A stretch of DNA of 42,203 nucleotides from CAXXOZ01 sp963676435 (GTDB lineage: Bacteria; Bacillota; Clostridia; Lachnospirales; Lachnospiraceae), in assembly GCA_963676435.2 (NCBI GenBank), contig CAXXOZ010000012.1, positions 1-42,203 of the forward strand, read 5' to 3'. Position 1 is the first letter of the stretch. The number at the start of each line of letters is the position of its first letter. The notes beneath the pieces are model-generated. The model saw only the letters and a program-made list of their open reading frames with translations, was not told the origin of the DNA and did no database searches. This document shows positions 34,944 to 42,203 of this stretch, one piece after another. The position numbers were made by a program, and so were the translations under genes.

Positions 34944-34972
34944 TTGACTTAAAACACATTATTTGGTACAAT
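34944..34972 (+). promoter_or_regulatory. Promoter of nrdD-thyA-folA
   Basis: TTGACT (34944-34949) and TACAAT (34967-34972) are 17 bases apart. The NrdR-type boxes abut the -35, a position suited to repression. Confidence 0.8.
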
Positions 34973-35031
34973 TTTTATAGGTATTTGAGTTGAAAAACCG
35001 AAAAAACTACTTGGAGAAAGGATTTGATGTT

Positions 35032-37407
35032 ATGTTTAAAGTAATCAAAAGAGATGGGGAAATAGCAGATTTTAATCTGAAAAAAATTAAAGATGCGCTG
35101 GAAAAAGCTTTTAAAGCTACAGGTAGTGCATATAATGATGAAATTTTGGATTTGCTTGTATTGAGAGTAACAGCAGATTTTCAAACCAAACTTCAGGATG
35201 GGCTTGTAGGAGTAGAAGAAGTACAGGATAGTGTTGAACATGTTTTAGAGCAGGCAGGATATACTTCAGTAGCAAAAGCATATATTTTATATCGTAAACA
35301 AAGAGAAAAAATTCGTAACATGAAATCAACAATCCTTGATTATAAAGATATTGTTAATAGTTATGTTAAAGTTGAAGACTGGAGAGTTAAGGAAAATTCT
35401 ACAGTAACTTATTCGGTTGGGGGACTAATCCTAAGTAATTCAGGAGCAATCACAGCTAATTACTGGCTGTCTGAAATATATGATGAAGAAATTGCAAATG
35501 CTCATAGAGAAGCAGATATTCATATTCATGATTTATCAATGCTTACAGGATACTGTGCAGGGTGGTCGCTAAAACAGTTGATAATGGAAGGACTTGGGGG
35601 TATACCAGGTAAAATAACATCATCACCAGCAAATCACCTTTCAACTCTTTGTAATCAAATGGTTAATTATTTAGGAATAATGCAAAATGAATGGGCGGGA
35701 GCTCAGGCTTTTTCATCTTTTGATACATACTTAGCACCTTTTGTAAAAGTAGATAATCTTACATATAAAGAAGTTAAACAGTGCATTCAGTCATTTATAT
35801 ATGGAGTTAACACTCCAAGTAGATGGGGTACACAGGCGCCATTTTCAAATATAACATTAGACTGGACCGTTCCAAACGACCTTGCAGAATTAAATGTACT
35901 TGTTGGTGGAAAAGAACTTGATTTTAAATATAAAGACTGTAAAGAAGAAATGGATATGGTTAACAGAGCTTTCATTGAAACAATGGTTGAAGGTGATGCT
36001 AATGGAAGGGGCTTCCAATATCCAATACCTACATATTCTATAACTAAAGACTTTGACTGGTCAGATACATTAAACAATAGATTACTTTTTGAAATGACTG
36101 CAAAGTATGGAACACCATATTTCTCTAATTACATAAATAGTGATATGGAACCTAGCGATGTTAGAAGTATGTGTTGTAGATTAAGACTTGATTTAAGAGA
36201 ATTAAGAAAGAAAACAGGTGGATTCTTTGGATCTGGTGAAAGCACAGGTTCAATAGGGGTTGTTACAATAAACTTACCTAGAATCGCATATCTTTCTTCA
36301 GATAAAAAAGAGTTTTTTGAGAGACTTGAAAGTGTAATGAATATATCAGCACGTTCTTTGAAAATAAAAAGAGGTATTATTACAAAACTTTTAGAAGAAG
36401 GCTTGTATCCATATACTGCTAAATATTTAGGCACATTTGAAAATCATTTTTCAACAATTGGATTATTGGGAATGAACGAAGTTGGTCTTAATGCGGCTTG
36501 GCTGGGCAAAGACTTAACTAGTGAAGATACTCAAGAATTTGCAAAAGAAGTCCTAAATTATATGAGAGACAAACTTTCTGACTATCAGGAATTGTATGGA
36601 GACTTATATAACTTAGAAGCCACACCTGCTGAATCAACATCATATAGGTTAGCAAAACATGATAGAAAACGCTGGCCAGATATAAAAACAGCATCTGGAT
36701 CTTGTGAAACTCCTTATTATACAAATAGTTCACATTTACCAGTTGGATATACTGAGGATATTTTCTCAGCCCTTGATGTTCAAGACCAGCTTCAGACTTT
36801 ATATACATCAGGAACGGTTTTCCATGCCTTTGTAGGGGAGAAACTTCCAGATTGGGCAGCAGCAGCAAAATTAGTAAAAACAATAGCAGATAATTATAAG
36901 TTGCCATATTACACCATGTCTCCAACATATTCGATATGTAAATCACATGGATACATTACAGGAGAAGAATACTTCTGCCCAGATTGTAATGAAAAAACAG
37001 AAGTATACAGCAGAATAACAGGATACTATCGCCCAGTTCAAAATTGGAATGAAGGTAAAACTCAGGAATATAGTGATAGAAAAGAATATATAGTTAACAT
37101 TGGTGGATTGCCAGAGAATTATAAGAGAGAGTCAAATAGCCAAGATTCCGATTTATCAGGGACATTAGAAGGAAAAACAACAAAGTATCTTTTCACTACT
37201 AAAACCTGTCCAAACTGTAAAACAGTTAAAGAGATGTTAGGTGAATCAGATTATGAAGTGGTGGATGCTGAAGAAAATCTTGAGCTAGTTAATAAATATG
37301 GAGTTATGCAAGCACCGACATTAGTCGTTGTAAGTGAAGATGCAACTAAAAAATATGTCAATGCATCGAATATTAGAAGATATGTAGAAGAATTGTCAGT
37401 GAAATAG
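35032..37407 (+). CDS. nrdD: Anaerobic ribonucleoside-triphosphate reductase with C-terminal glutaredoxin-like domain
   Basis: Reduces ribonucleotides to deoxyribonucleotides by a glycyl radical. The 791-residue product has an ATP-cone (residues 1-90, FKVIKRDGEIADFNLKKIKD), the class III catalytic barrel (for example HIHDLSMLTGYCAGWSL), a C-terminal zinc site (CKSHGYITGEEYFCPDC) and the glycyl-radical loop RITGYYRPVQ. After it comes a separate domain of about 75 residues, KYLFTTKTCPNCKTVKEML, with a CxxC thioredoxin/glutaredoxin active site and a VMQAPTLVVV cis-Pro. This is a built-in reductant, pointing to thiol rather than formate as electron source (inference). I start at 35032 because GAAAGGA fits it; an upstream TTG at 34990 has no site. 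The activase NrdG is not adjacent. NrdR-type boxes control the promoter. Confidence 0.93.
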   Translation: MFKVIKRDGEIADFNLKKIKDALEKAFKATGSAYNDEILDLLVLRVTADFQTKLQDGLVGVEEVQDSVEHVLEQAGYTSVAKAYILYRKQREKIRNMKSTILDYKDIVNSYVKVEDWRVKENSTVTYSVGGLILSNSGAITANYWLSEIYDEEIANAHREADIHIHDLSMLTGYCAGWSLKQLIMEGLGGIPGKITSSPANHLSTLCNQMVNYLGIMQNEWAGAQAFSSFDTYLAPFVKVDNLTYKEVKQCIQSFIYGVNTPSRWGTQAPFSNITLDWTVPNDLAELNVLVGGKELDFKYKDCKEEMDMVNRAFIETMVEGDANGRGFQYPIPTYSITKDFDWSDTLNNRLLFEMTAKYGTPYFSNYINSDMEPSDVRSMCCRLRLDLRELRKKTGGFFGSGESTGSIGVVTINLPRIAYLSSDKKEFFERLESVMNISARSLKIKRGIITKLLEEGLYPYTAKYLGTFENHFSTIGLLGMNEVGLNAAWLGKDLTSEDTQEFAKEVLNYMRDKLSDYQELYGDLYNLEATPAESTSYRLAKHDRKRWPDIKTASGSCETPYYTNSSHLPVGYTEDIFSALDVQDQLQTLYTSGTVFHAFVGEKLPDWAAAAKLVKTIADNYKLPYYTMSPTYSICKSHGYITGEEYFCPDCNEKTEVYSRITGYYRPVQNWNEGKTQEYSDRKEYIVNIGGLPENYKRESNSQDSDLSGTLEGKTTKYLFTTKTCPNCKTVKEMLGESDYEVVDAEENLELVNKYGVMQAPTLVVVSEDATKKYVNASNIRRYVEELSVK

Positions 37408-37420
37408 GAGGGGTTGTTTT

Positions 37421-38272
37421 ATGAGTTATGCAGATGAGGTTTTTATAAATATGTGTCAAGATATAATTGACAAGGGGATAGATACTACAGGCGAAAAAGT
37501 TAGACCGATTTGGGAAGATACAGGAGAGTCGGCATATACTATAAAAAGATTTGCGGTTGTAAATAGATATGATTTATCTAAAGAATTTCCAGCACTAACT
37601 TTAAGGAAAACAGGAATTAAGTCGTGTATTGACGAGTTATTATGGATTTGGCAAAGAAAAAGTAATAATATTAATAACTTGAATAGTAAGATATGGAATG
37701 AATGGGCAGATGAAAAAGGAAGTATTGGTGAAGCCTATGGTTATCAGATTGGTCAAAAAAGTAGATATGCAGAGGGTTGGTTTGACCAAATCGATAGAGT
37801 TATATATGATTTGAAGAATAATCCATACAGTAGAAGGATAATAACAAATATTTATGTTCATCAAGATTTACATGCTATGAATCTTTATCCTTGTGCGTAT
37901 AGTATGACATTTAATGTGACAAAAAATACTCAGACGGATAAACTTGTTTTAAATGCTATTCTTAATCAAAGGTCAAATGATATTTTAGCAGCAAACAATT
38001 GGAATGTTTGTCAGTATTCTGTATTGGTACACATGTTGGCTCAGGTATGCGACATGGAAGTTGGAGAATTTGTTCATGTTATAGCAGATGCACATATATA
38101 TGACAGACATATTCCGGTAATTAAAGAATTGATAAAAAGGGATCCACTTCCAGCACCAAAGTTTTGGATGAACCCTGACGTTAAAGATTTTTATGATTTT
38201 ACTACAGATGATTTTAGACTGGATGATTATGAAACACATCCACAAATCAAAAATATTCCAATAGCGGTATAG
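37421..38272 (+). CDS. thyA: Thymidylate synthase (ThyA type)
   Basis: Methylates dUMP to dTMP with methylene-tetrahydrofolate. The 283-residue product has the ThyA order: R-rich phosphate site IYDLKNNPYSRRIITNIYVH, catalytic Cys in MNLYPCAYSMTFNV, LNAILNQRSNDILAANNWNV with the Asp/Asn that bind dUMP, and AHIYDRHIPVIKELIKR. The His that usually follows the active Cys is Ala here (PCA, not PCH), so this is a divergent subgroup. A GGAGGGG site precedes the ATG, 13 nt after nrdD. With folA next, the operon makes dTMP and regenerates its cofactor. Confidence 0.93.
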   Translation: MSYADEVFINMCQDIIDKGIDTTGEKVRPIWEDTGESAYTIKRFAVVNRYDLSKEFPALTLRKTGIKSCIDELLWIWQRKSNNINNLNSKIWNEWADEKGSIGEAYGYQIGQKSRYAEGWFDQIDRVIYDLKNNPYSRRIITNIYVHQDLHAMNLYPCAYSMTFNVTKNTQTDKLVLNAILNQRSNDILAANNWNVCQYSVLVHMLAQVCDMEVGEFVHVIADAHIYDRHIPVIKELIKRDPLPAPKFWMNPDVKDFYDFTTDDFRLDDYETHPQIKNIPIAV

Positions 38273-38287
38273 AAAGGTCGACACAGT

Positions 38288-38782
38288 ATGATATCTTTGA
38301 TTGTAGCAGTTGATAAAAACTGGGGTATAGGAAACAAAGGAGATTTATTGTTGAGTATACCTGCAGATATGAAGTTCTTTAAAGAAGTTACAACAAATAA
38401 TGTTGTTATAATGGGAAGAAAAACTTTAGAAAGCTTTCCAGGTCAAAGACCGCTTCCAAATAGAATTAATATTGTTATTACTAAAAATAAAGAATATAAA
38501 GTTAAAGATGCAATTATCGTTAGTAGTGTTGAAGAAGCATTAAAGGAGGCTGAAAAATATCAGCAAAAAGATGTTTATGTAATAGGTGGAGGCCTTATAT
38601 ATGAACAAATGCTTCCTTATTGTGAAGAAGCACATATCACTTATATTGATTATTCTTATGAGGCAGACACGTATTTTCCGAATTTGGATAAAATGCCTGA
38701 ATGGTCTATCGAAGAGGAAAGTGAAGAGCAGACACATTTTGATGTGATTTATTATTTTAGAAAATATGTTAAGAAAAAATAA
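38288..38782 (+). CDS. folA: Dihydrofolate reductase
   Basis: Reduces dihydrofolate to tetrahydrofolate with NADPH; needed because ThyA makes dihydrofolate. The 164-residue product shows LIVAVDKNWGIGNKGDLLLS, ADMKFFKEVTTNNVVIMGRK, FPGQRPLPNRINIVIT, and VYVIGGGLIYEQMLP with the NADPH-binding glycines. The usual acidic active-site residue is Asp in ADMKFFKE. It is 15 nt after thyA and ends at a strong terminator. Confidence 0.95.
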   Translation: MISLIVAVDKNWGIGNKGDLLLSIPADMKFFKEVTTNNVVIMGRKTLESFPGQRPLPNRINIVITKNKEYKVKDAIIVSSVEEALKEAEKYQQKDVYVIGGGLIYEQMLPYCEEAHITYIDYSYEADTYFPNLDKMPEWSIEEESEEQTHFDVIYYFRKYVKKK

Positions 38783-38791
38783 TGATTTAAA

Positions 38792-38830
38792 GGCACATGC
38801 ATATAAAAAAGATGTATGTGCCATTTTTTT
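38792..38830 (+). terminator. Terminator of the nrdD-thyA-folA operon
   Basis: An 11-bp stem (38792-38802 with 38812-38822, one wobble) has a 9-base loop and is followed by seven T. Confidence 0.9.
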
Positions 38831-38899
38831 AGTTGAAATAATTAAAAAAAAGGTATAGTATATTAAATAGACAATTTAAACCTGAAGGGAAGACGAACA

Positions 38900-39965
38900 A
38901 TGTTTCAAATAAGAGTAGAAAAAACAAATAACCCAAAACCATTACCAGCTAAAGATAATCCACTTACCTTTGGTACTATTTTTACAGACCATATGTTTAT
39001 AATGGATTATGAACCAGAAAAAGGATGGAATGATCCTAGAATTATACCATATCAGGATATATGTCTGGACCCTTCAGCTATGGTTTTTCATTATGGACAG
39101 GAAATGTTTGAAGGGTTAAAAGCATATAAAACAAAAGAGGGAAAAATTCAGCTTTTCAGACCTGAAAAGAATGCACAAAGAGCAAATCACTCTAATGATA
39201 GATTATGCATTCCAAATATCCCAGAAGATCAGTTTGTAGAAGCAGTAAAGCAGATTGTAAAGGTAGACCAAAACTGGATACCTGATAAAGAAGGTACTTC
39301 ATTATATATAAGACCATTTGTGATAGCTACAGATCCATTTCTGGGTGTAAGAGCTTCACATACATATATGTTTATTATTATTTTATCACCAGTTGGACCA
39401 TATTACCCTGAAGGACTTGATCCAGTAAAGATATGGATTGAAGATGATTATGTAAGGGCAGTAAAAGGTGGCATTGGAGAAGCTAAAACAGGTGGAAATT
39501 ATGTTGCAAGTATAAAATCTCAAATAAAGGCTCATGATGAAGGCTATTCACAGGTACTTTGGCTTGATGGAATTGAAAGAAGGTACATTGAAGAAGTTGG
39601 AGCTATGAATATATTTTTTAAGATTGATGGAAAAATAATAACTCCAATGTTGAATGGAAGTATATTATCTGGGATTACCAGAGATTCGGTTTTAAACCTA
39701 TGTAAATCATGGGATATACCTTTTGAAGAAAGAAGAATCGCTATTGATGAGATCTTTAAGGCATATGACGAAGGTAAATAGAGGAAGTATTTGGGACTGG
39801 TACAGCTGCAGTTATTTCACCAGTTGGTGAATTAAGATGGATGGACAGAATTGTAAAGTAAACAATGGAGAAATTGGAGAATACAGCCAGAAATTTTATG
39901 ACACAATAACAGGTATTCAATTAGGTAGTGTAAAAGATGAATGGGGATGGATTGTTGAAGTATAG
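38900..39965 (+). CDS. ilvE: Branched-chain amino acid aminotransferase, broken by two frameshifts
   Basis: A PLP enzyme that interconverts Leu, Ile, Val and their keto acids. The intact part shows FHYGQEMFEGLKAYKTKEGKI, LYIRPFVIATDPFLG, and the PLP-lysine region TGGNYVASIKSQ. The frame stops at 39781, but the conserved end continues in another frame (EEVFGTGTAAVISPVGEL) and then a third (GEIGEYSQKFYDTITGIQLG) to a stop at 39965. One missing base near 39776 and one near 39858 explain both. The corrected product is 355 residues, normal for the long form of IlvE. No T-box leader fits in the 70-nt gap before it. A possible promoter lies at 38833 (TTGAAA), but its -10 is poor. Confidence 0.92.
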
Positions 39966-41011
39966 TCATAAAAGAATATTAGTAATTCTTTTTATTGCTT
40001 TGATTTTTGCCTTGTATTTATTAGATACAAGAATTATTAAAGCAGATGAAATCTCTAATCTAAAAGATGAAAAATCTGGATTGGAGAGTACTTTAAATGA
40101 CTTTAATTCCAAAATGAATGAGATAAATAATAAAGTTGCTCAAATAGAGAATGAAATTTCTATGGGTTGAACAGGAAATATCAACAAACAGTGAAATATT
40201 AGAGCAAACAAAAATAGCTAAGCAAGAACAGTATGAAGCTATGAGAACTAGAATAAAGTTTCTTTATGAAATGGGAGAAACTACTTATATAGATATTTTT
40301 TTTTTCATCGGATAATATTTCCAGTATAATAAACAAGTCGGAATTTGTCTCAAACCTGATTGAATATGATAGAAATATGTTGAGTGAATATCAAAAAACT
40401 CAGGAAGATATTGAAGAAGCAGAAAAAATCTTTAGTAGAAAAAAAAGAAGAACTTGTTTCGTTGAAAGAAGAGGCGAGCAAAGAGCAGGCAAGTATTCAG
40501 ACATTAATAAAGGAAATACAAAGTAATATATTAGAATATAGTGATCAAATTGATATACTTGAAGAGCAGGCAAGATTAGAAGCAGAAGAATTGCAAAAAC
40601 AAAAGGAAGAGTCTTCCGAGGAGGAACTACCAACTACAGGTCAGGTTGTAAATGACTATGTGGTTCAAGCAGGAGATTTGGAGCTTTTAGCAGCAATTAT
40701 TTATTGTGAGGCAAGAGGAGAGAGTTATTACGGTCAGCTTGCAGTTGGTGCAGTAGTGCTAAACAGAGTAAATGATACTAGGTTTCCTGACACCATAAGA
40801 GGGAGTTATTTACCAACCTAGTCAATTTTCGCCTGTTTGGGCAGGAAGTCCAACATATTTTGATATTGCATTAGCTAGAGGAGCGAACGAGACTTGTATA
40901 GCTGCGGCAAGGGAAGTTTTAAGTGGTAATATAGTTGGAGAATGGCTATATTTTAGAACTGCAGTAAGCGGACATTCAGGTACTATAATAGGAAATCATG
41001 TTTTTTATTAA
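39955..41011 (+). CDS. Cell wall hydrolase, coiled coil plus SleB-type domain, broken by four frameshifts
   Basis: The conserved parts lie in successive frames. First is a signal anchor (RILVILFIALIFALYLLD). Then comes a long coiled coil (LKDEKSGLESTLNDFNSKMN and on through KIAKQEQYEAMRTRIKFLYE), as in CwlO/PcsB-type proteins. Last is a SleB-type domain (hydrolase_2 family) with LLAAIIYCEARGESYYGQLA, likely catalytic Glu in CEARGE, and QPSQFSPVWAGSP. Removing one base each near 40162, in the ten-T run at 40296-40305, in the A run at 40423-40428 and at 40801-40803 restores about 350 residues. The start is uncertain: TTG at 39955 has a GGGGATGG site, while ATG at 39937 lacks one. SleB-type proteins are lytic transglycosylases or amidases used in spore germination and wall turnover. 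It ends at a terminator. Confidence 0.85.
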
Positions 41012-41014
41012 AAC

Positions 41015-41042
41015 AAAGCACGACTAGGGTTGTGCTTTTTTA
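41015..41042 (+). terminator. Terminator after the wall hydrolase
   Basis: A 10-bp stem (41015-41024 with 41029-41038, one wobble), four-base loop, and a T run. Confidence 0.85.
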
Positions 41043-41080
41043 ATTTATAGGAAAGTTCTTTGAACTTACCTATAAATTAA
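41040..41080. repeat. Long inverted repeat (hairpin)
   Basis: Arms of 12 bp (41040-41051 with 41069-41080) and 6 bp (41053-41058 with 41062-41067) are separated by a single A-A mismatch, leaving a three-base loop. There is no T run after it, so it is not an ordinary terminator. Confidence 0.75.
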
Positions 41081-41082
41081 AA

Positions 41083-41163
41083 AACTCTCCGAGGGATCGC
41101 AGAGTCGCGGACATTGTAATTATTGCTTGGCAAACGCGACTCGCGAGAGTTCGCTTGCGAACT
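41083..41163. repeat. GC-rich palindrome cluster between genes
   Basis: Three interlocking palindromes: AACTCTC (41083-41089) with GAGAGTT (41145-41151); GAGTCGCG (41102-41109) with CGCGACTC (41135-41142); and AGTTCGC-TT-GCGAACT (41148-41163). The stretch is clearly richer in G and C than the neighbouring DNA and has no ORF. It may be a REP/MITE-like repeat or a structured RNA. Confidence 0.6.
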
Positions 41164-41195
41164 ATATCTACCATTCTAGGAATTTTTAAAATTAC

Positions 41196-41260
41196 TTGAC
41201 CTGTCGTAGTATAAATGCTACAATAAGTACAACGACAGGCGTAGTACGATAAGCGTAGTA
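41196..41260 (+). promoter_or_regulatory. padR promoter with inverted-repeat operator
   Basis: TTGACC (41196-41201) and TACAAT (41219-41224) are 17 bases apart. A 12-base inverted repeat with one mismatch (41200-41211 and 41228-41239) brackets the -10. Then GCGTAGTA is repeated directly at 41239-41246 and 41253-41260, the same CGTAGTA as in the left arm. Autoregulation by PadR is inferred. Confidence 0.65.
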
Positions 41261-41282
41261 AAAAATGTAAGGAGGAGTGGAT

Positions 41283-41613
41283 TTGATAAGCAGTGATTTT
41301 ATAAGGGATACAATGATTTAATAATTTTGTATTTGCTTTTGGAAGAAGATTCATATGGTTATGAAGTTTCGAAAAAGCATAAAAGAAATATCTAATGAAA
41401 ACTATATTATTAAAGAAACTACTCTGTACTCAGCATTTTCCAGACTTGAAAAAAGTGGTTATATAGAATCTTATTCCGGTAATCAAACAAATGGTAAAAA
41501 AAGAACCTATTATAAAATATGTAAAAAGGGAATAGATTATTATAAAGAAAAAATGCAAAGAGTGGTTAATTACGAAAGAAGTTATTGAAAAGTTTGTAAA
41601 GGAGAGCAATTAA
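41283..41613 (+). CDS. PadR-family transcriptional regulator, broken by three frameshifts
   Basis: A winged-helix repressor of the short PadR type. Visible parts are IKEISNENYIIKETTLYSAFSRLEKSGYIESY and GKKRTYYKICKKGIDYY. The earlier helix (ILYLLLEEDSYGYEVSK) and the end (KEWLITKEVIEKFVKESN) lie in other frames. Adding one G at 41305-41307 and removing one A at 41372-41376 and one at 41548-41553 gives 109 residues, normal for the family. Start is TTG with a GGAGGAG ribosome site. Its stop overlaps the next start by one base, the usual arrangement of a PadR-HAAS pair. Confidence 0.85.
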
Positions 41614-42203
41614 TGGAAACGATAAAAAACTATATTGAAAATATGTTTTTAGGTTATCCTAAAACAGAAAAGATTGAAAAAATTAAAAATGATTTGCTAA
41701 GTAATATGGAAGATAAATATAACGAGCTTAAAAAAAGTGGTAAAACTGAAAATGAAGCAATAGGCATAGTTATATCTGAATTTGGAAATATTGACGAAAT
41801 ACTTAATGAGGTAGGAATAAAAGTTGAAGATAATTCTTCAGAAAAAATTTATGTTTCTGAAAATGAAGTGAATGCCTATTTAGAAAGTAGAATAGCCATG
41901 GGGAAAAAATATTTCAATAGGAGTTTCACTATGTATACTTGGAGTAGCACTACTTGTCTTTATCACACAGTTTCAAGGAGTGTTATATGACCTACTAGGA
42001 ATAATATTATTATTTGTATTTATAGCAGGAGGTGTAGCACTGTTTATACCTTCGGGAATTAAATTAAGAAAATACGAATACTTAAAAAAGGATATATATT
42101 TAGAAGAGTCACTAAAAGAACAGGTAGAAGCGAAAAGAGAAAGCTTTATGAGCATGTTTATAATGAACATGGTAATTGGGGTTGTTCTTTGCATTATATC
42201 TGT
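41613..42203 (+). CDS. HAAS-domain (DUF1700-like) membrane protein, frameshifted and cut by the window end
   Basis: Residues 1-75 match the HAAS signalling domain (FLGYPKTEKIEKIKNDLLSNMEDKYNELKKSGKTENEAIGIVISEFGNIDEI), which works with PadR regulators. The visible frame then stops at 41990. Removing one A from the run at 41904-41909 lets it continue as SIGVSLCILGVALLVFITQF and further spans to the end of the window, so the protein is a multi-span membrane protein. How the pair senses or what it controls is not visible here. Confidence 0.8.

Noticed and set aside
38831..38899. Possible T-box leader before ilvE.
   Set aside because: The gap is about 70 nt, too short for a T-box, and lacks its conserved motif and terminator.
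39955..41613. Programmed frameshifting or phase variation as the reason for the many frame changes.
   Set aside because: There are too many sites, of both signs, across three unrelated genes, and no slippery-site/stem-loop signals; sequencing error is simpler.
1..42203. CRISPR arrays, prophage genes or toxin-antitoxin pairs.
   Set aside because: No regularly spaced repeats, phage structural genes or small paired ORFs were seen.

Overview
The window is about 42 kb of AT-rich DNA from a Gram-positive anaerobe, most likely in the Clostridia. Evidence for this is strong AGGAGG-type ribosome sites, TTG/GTG starts, an anaerobic glycyl-radical ribonucleotide reductase, a Clp/RadA cluster, PyrK/PyrDB pyrimidine synthesis, DUF1836 and DUF6142 proteins, and a PadR-HAAS regulator pair. 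I cannot name the genus. Almost all genes are on the + strand.

Layout. 1-1855: the 3' part of an M20-type carbamoylase/amidohydrolase and an AEC transporter. 1951-5197: an ABC exporter broken by three frameshifts, a membrane-anchored protein, and a methyltransferase on the minus strand. 5261-8621: pyruvate kinase, a degenerate HD-GYP-like protein and a DUF1836 protein. 8768-14638: pyrimidine operon pyrC-pyrF-pyrK-pyrD-pyrE, then a VanZ protein (read in frame with pyrE), a DUF6142 protein and an HD nucleotidase. 14650-21569: purM-purN-purD (purD frameshifted twice), running with an 11-nt gap into a secreted glucosaminidase with a C-terminal dockerin and a membrane-anchored cohesin protein. 21583-26382: GntR regulator, clpC, a small conserved protein and radA. 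26374-26524: tRNA-Trp with its own promoter and terminator. 26550-29641: two surface proteins and an Fe-S aldo/keto reductase. 29646-31524: an IS1182-like element. 31679-34873: a chemotaxis receptor and hflX, divergently transcribed. 34887-38830: NrdR-type operators, nrdD (with fused glutaredoxin-like domain), thyA and folA. 38900-42203: ilvE, a coiled-coil SleB-type wall hydrolase, and a PadR/HAAS module cut by the window end.

How the genes work together. There are two nucleotide biosynthesis operons (UMP and IMP) and a deoxynucleotide/thymidylate operon (nrdD-thyA-folA) under apparent NrdR control. The most unusual system is the dockerin-bearing wall hydrolase beside a cohesin receptor that carries one membrane span and a long acidic cytoplasmic tail: a possible non-cellulosomal docking device. 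Also notable are a GntR-type repressor in place of CtsR/McsAB ahead of clpC, with a near-perfect palindrome just after its -10 box; a probable leaderless hflX mRNA; and a degenerate HD-GYP protein.

Quality warning. Fifteen single-base indels, mostly in homopolymers, break otherwise full-length genes. They fall in three patches (2.68-2.95, 16.98-17.30 and 39.78-41.91 kb). After correction each complete gene has a normal length. I read these as consensus errors rather than decay. The same kind of error probably explains the pyrE-VanZ fusion.
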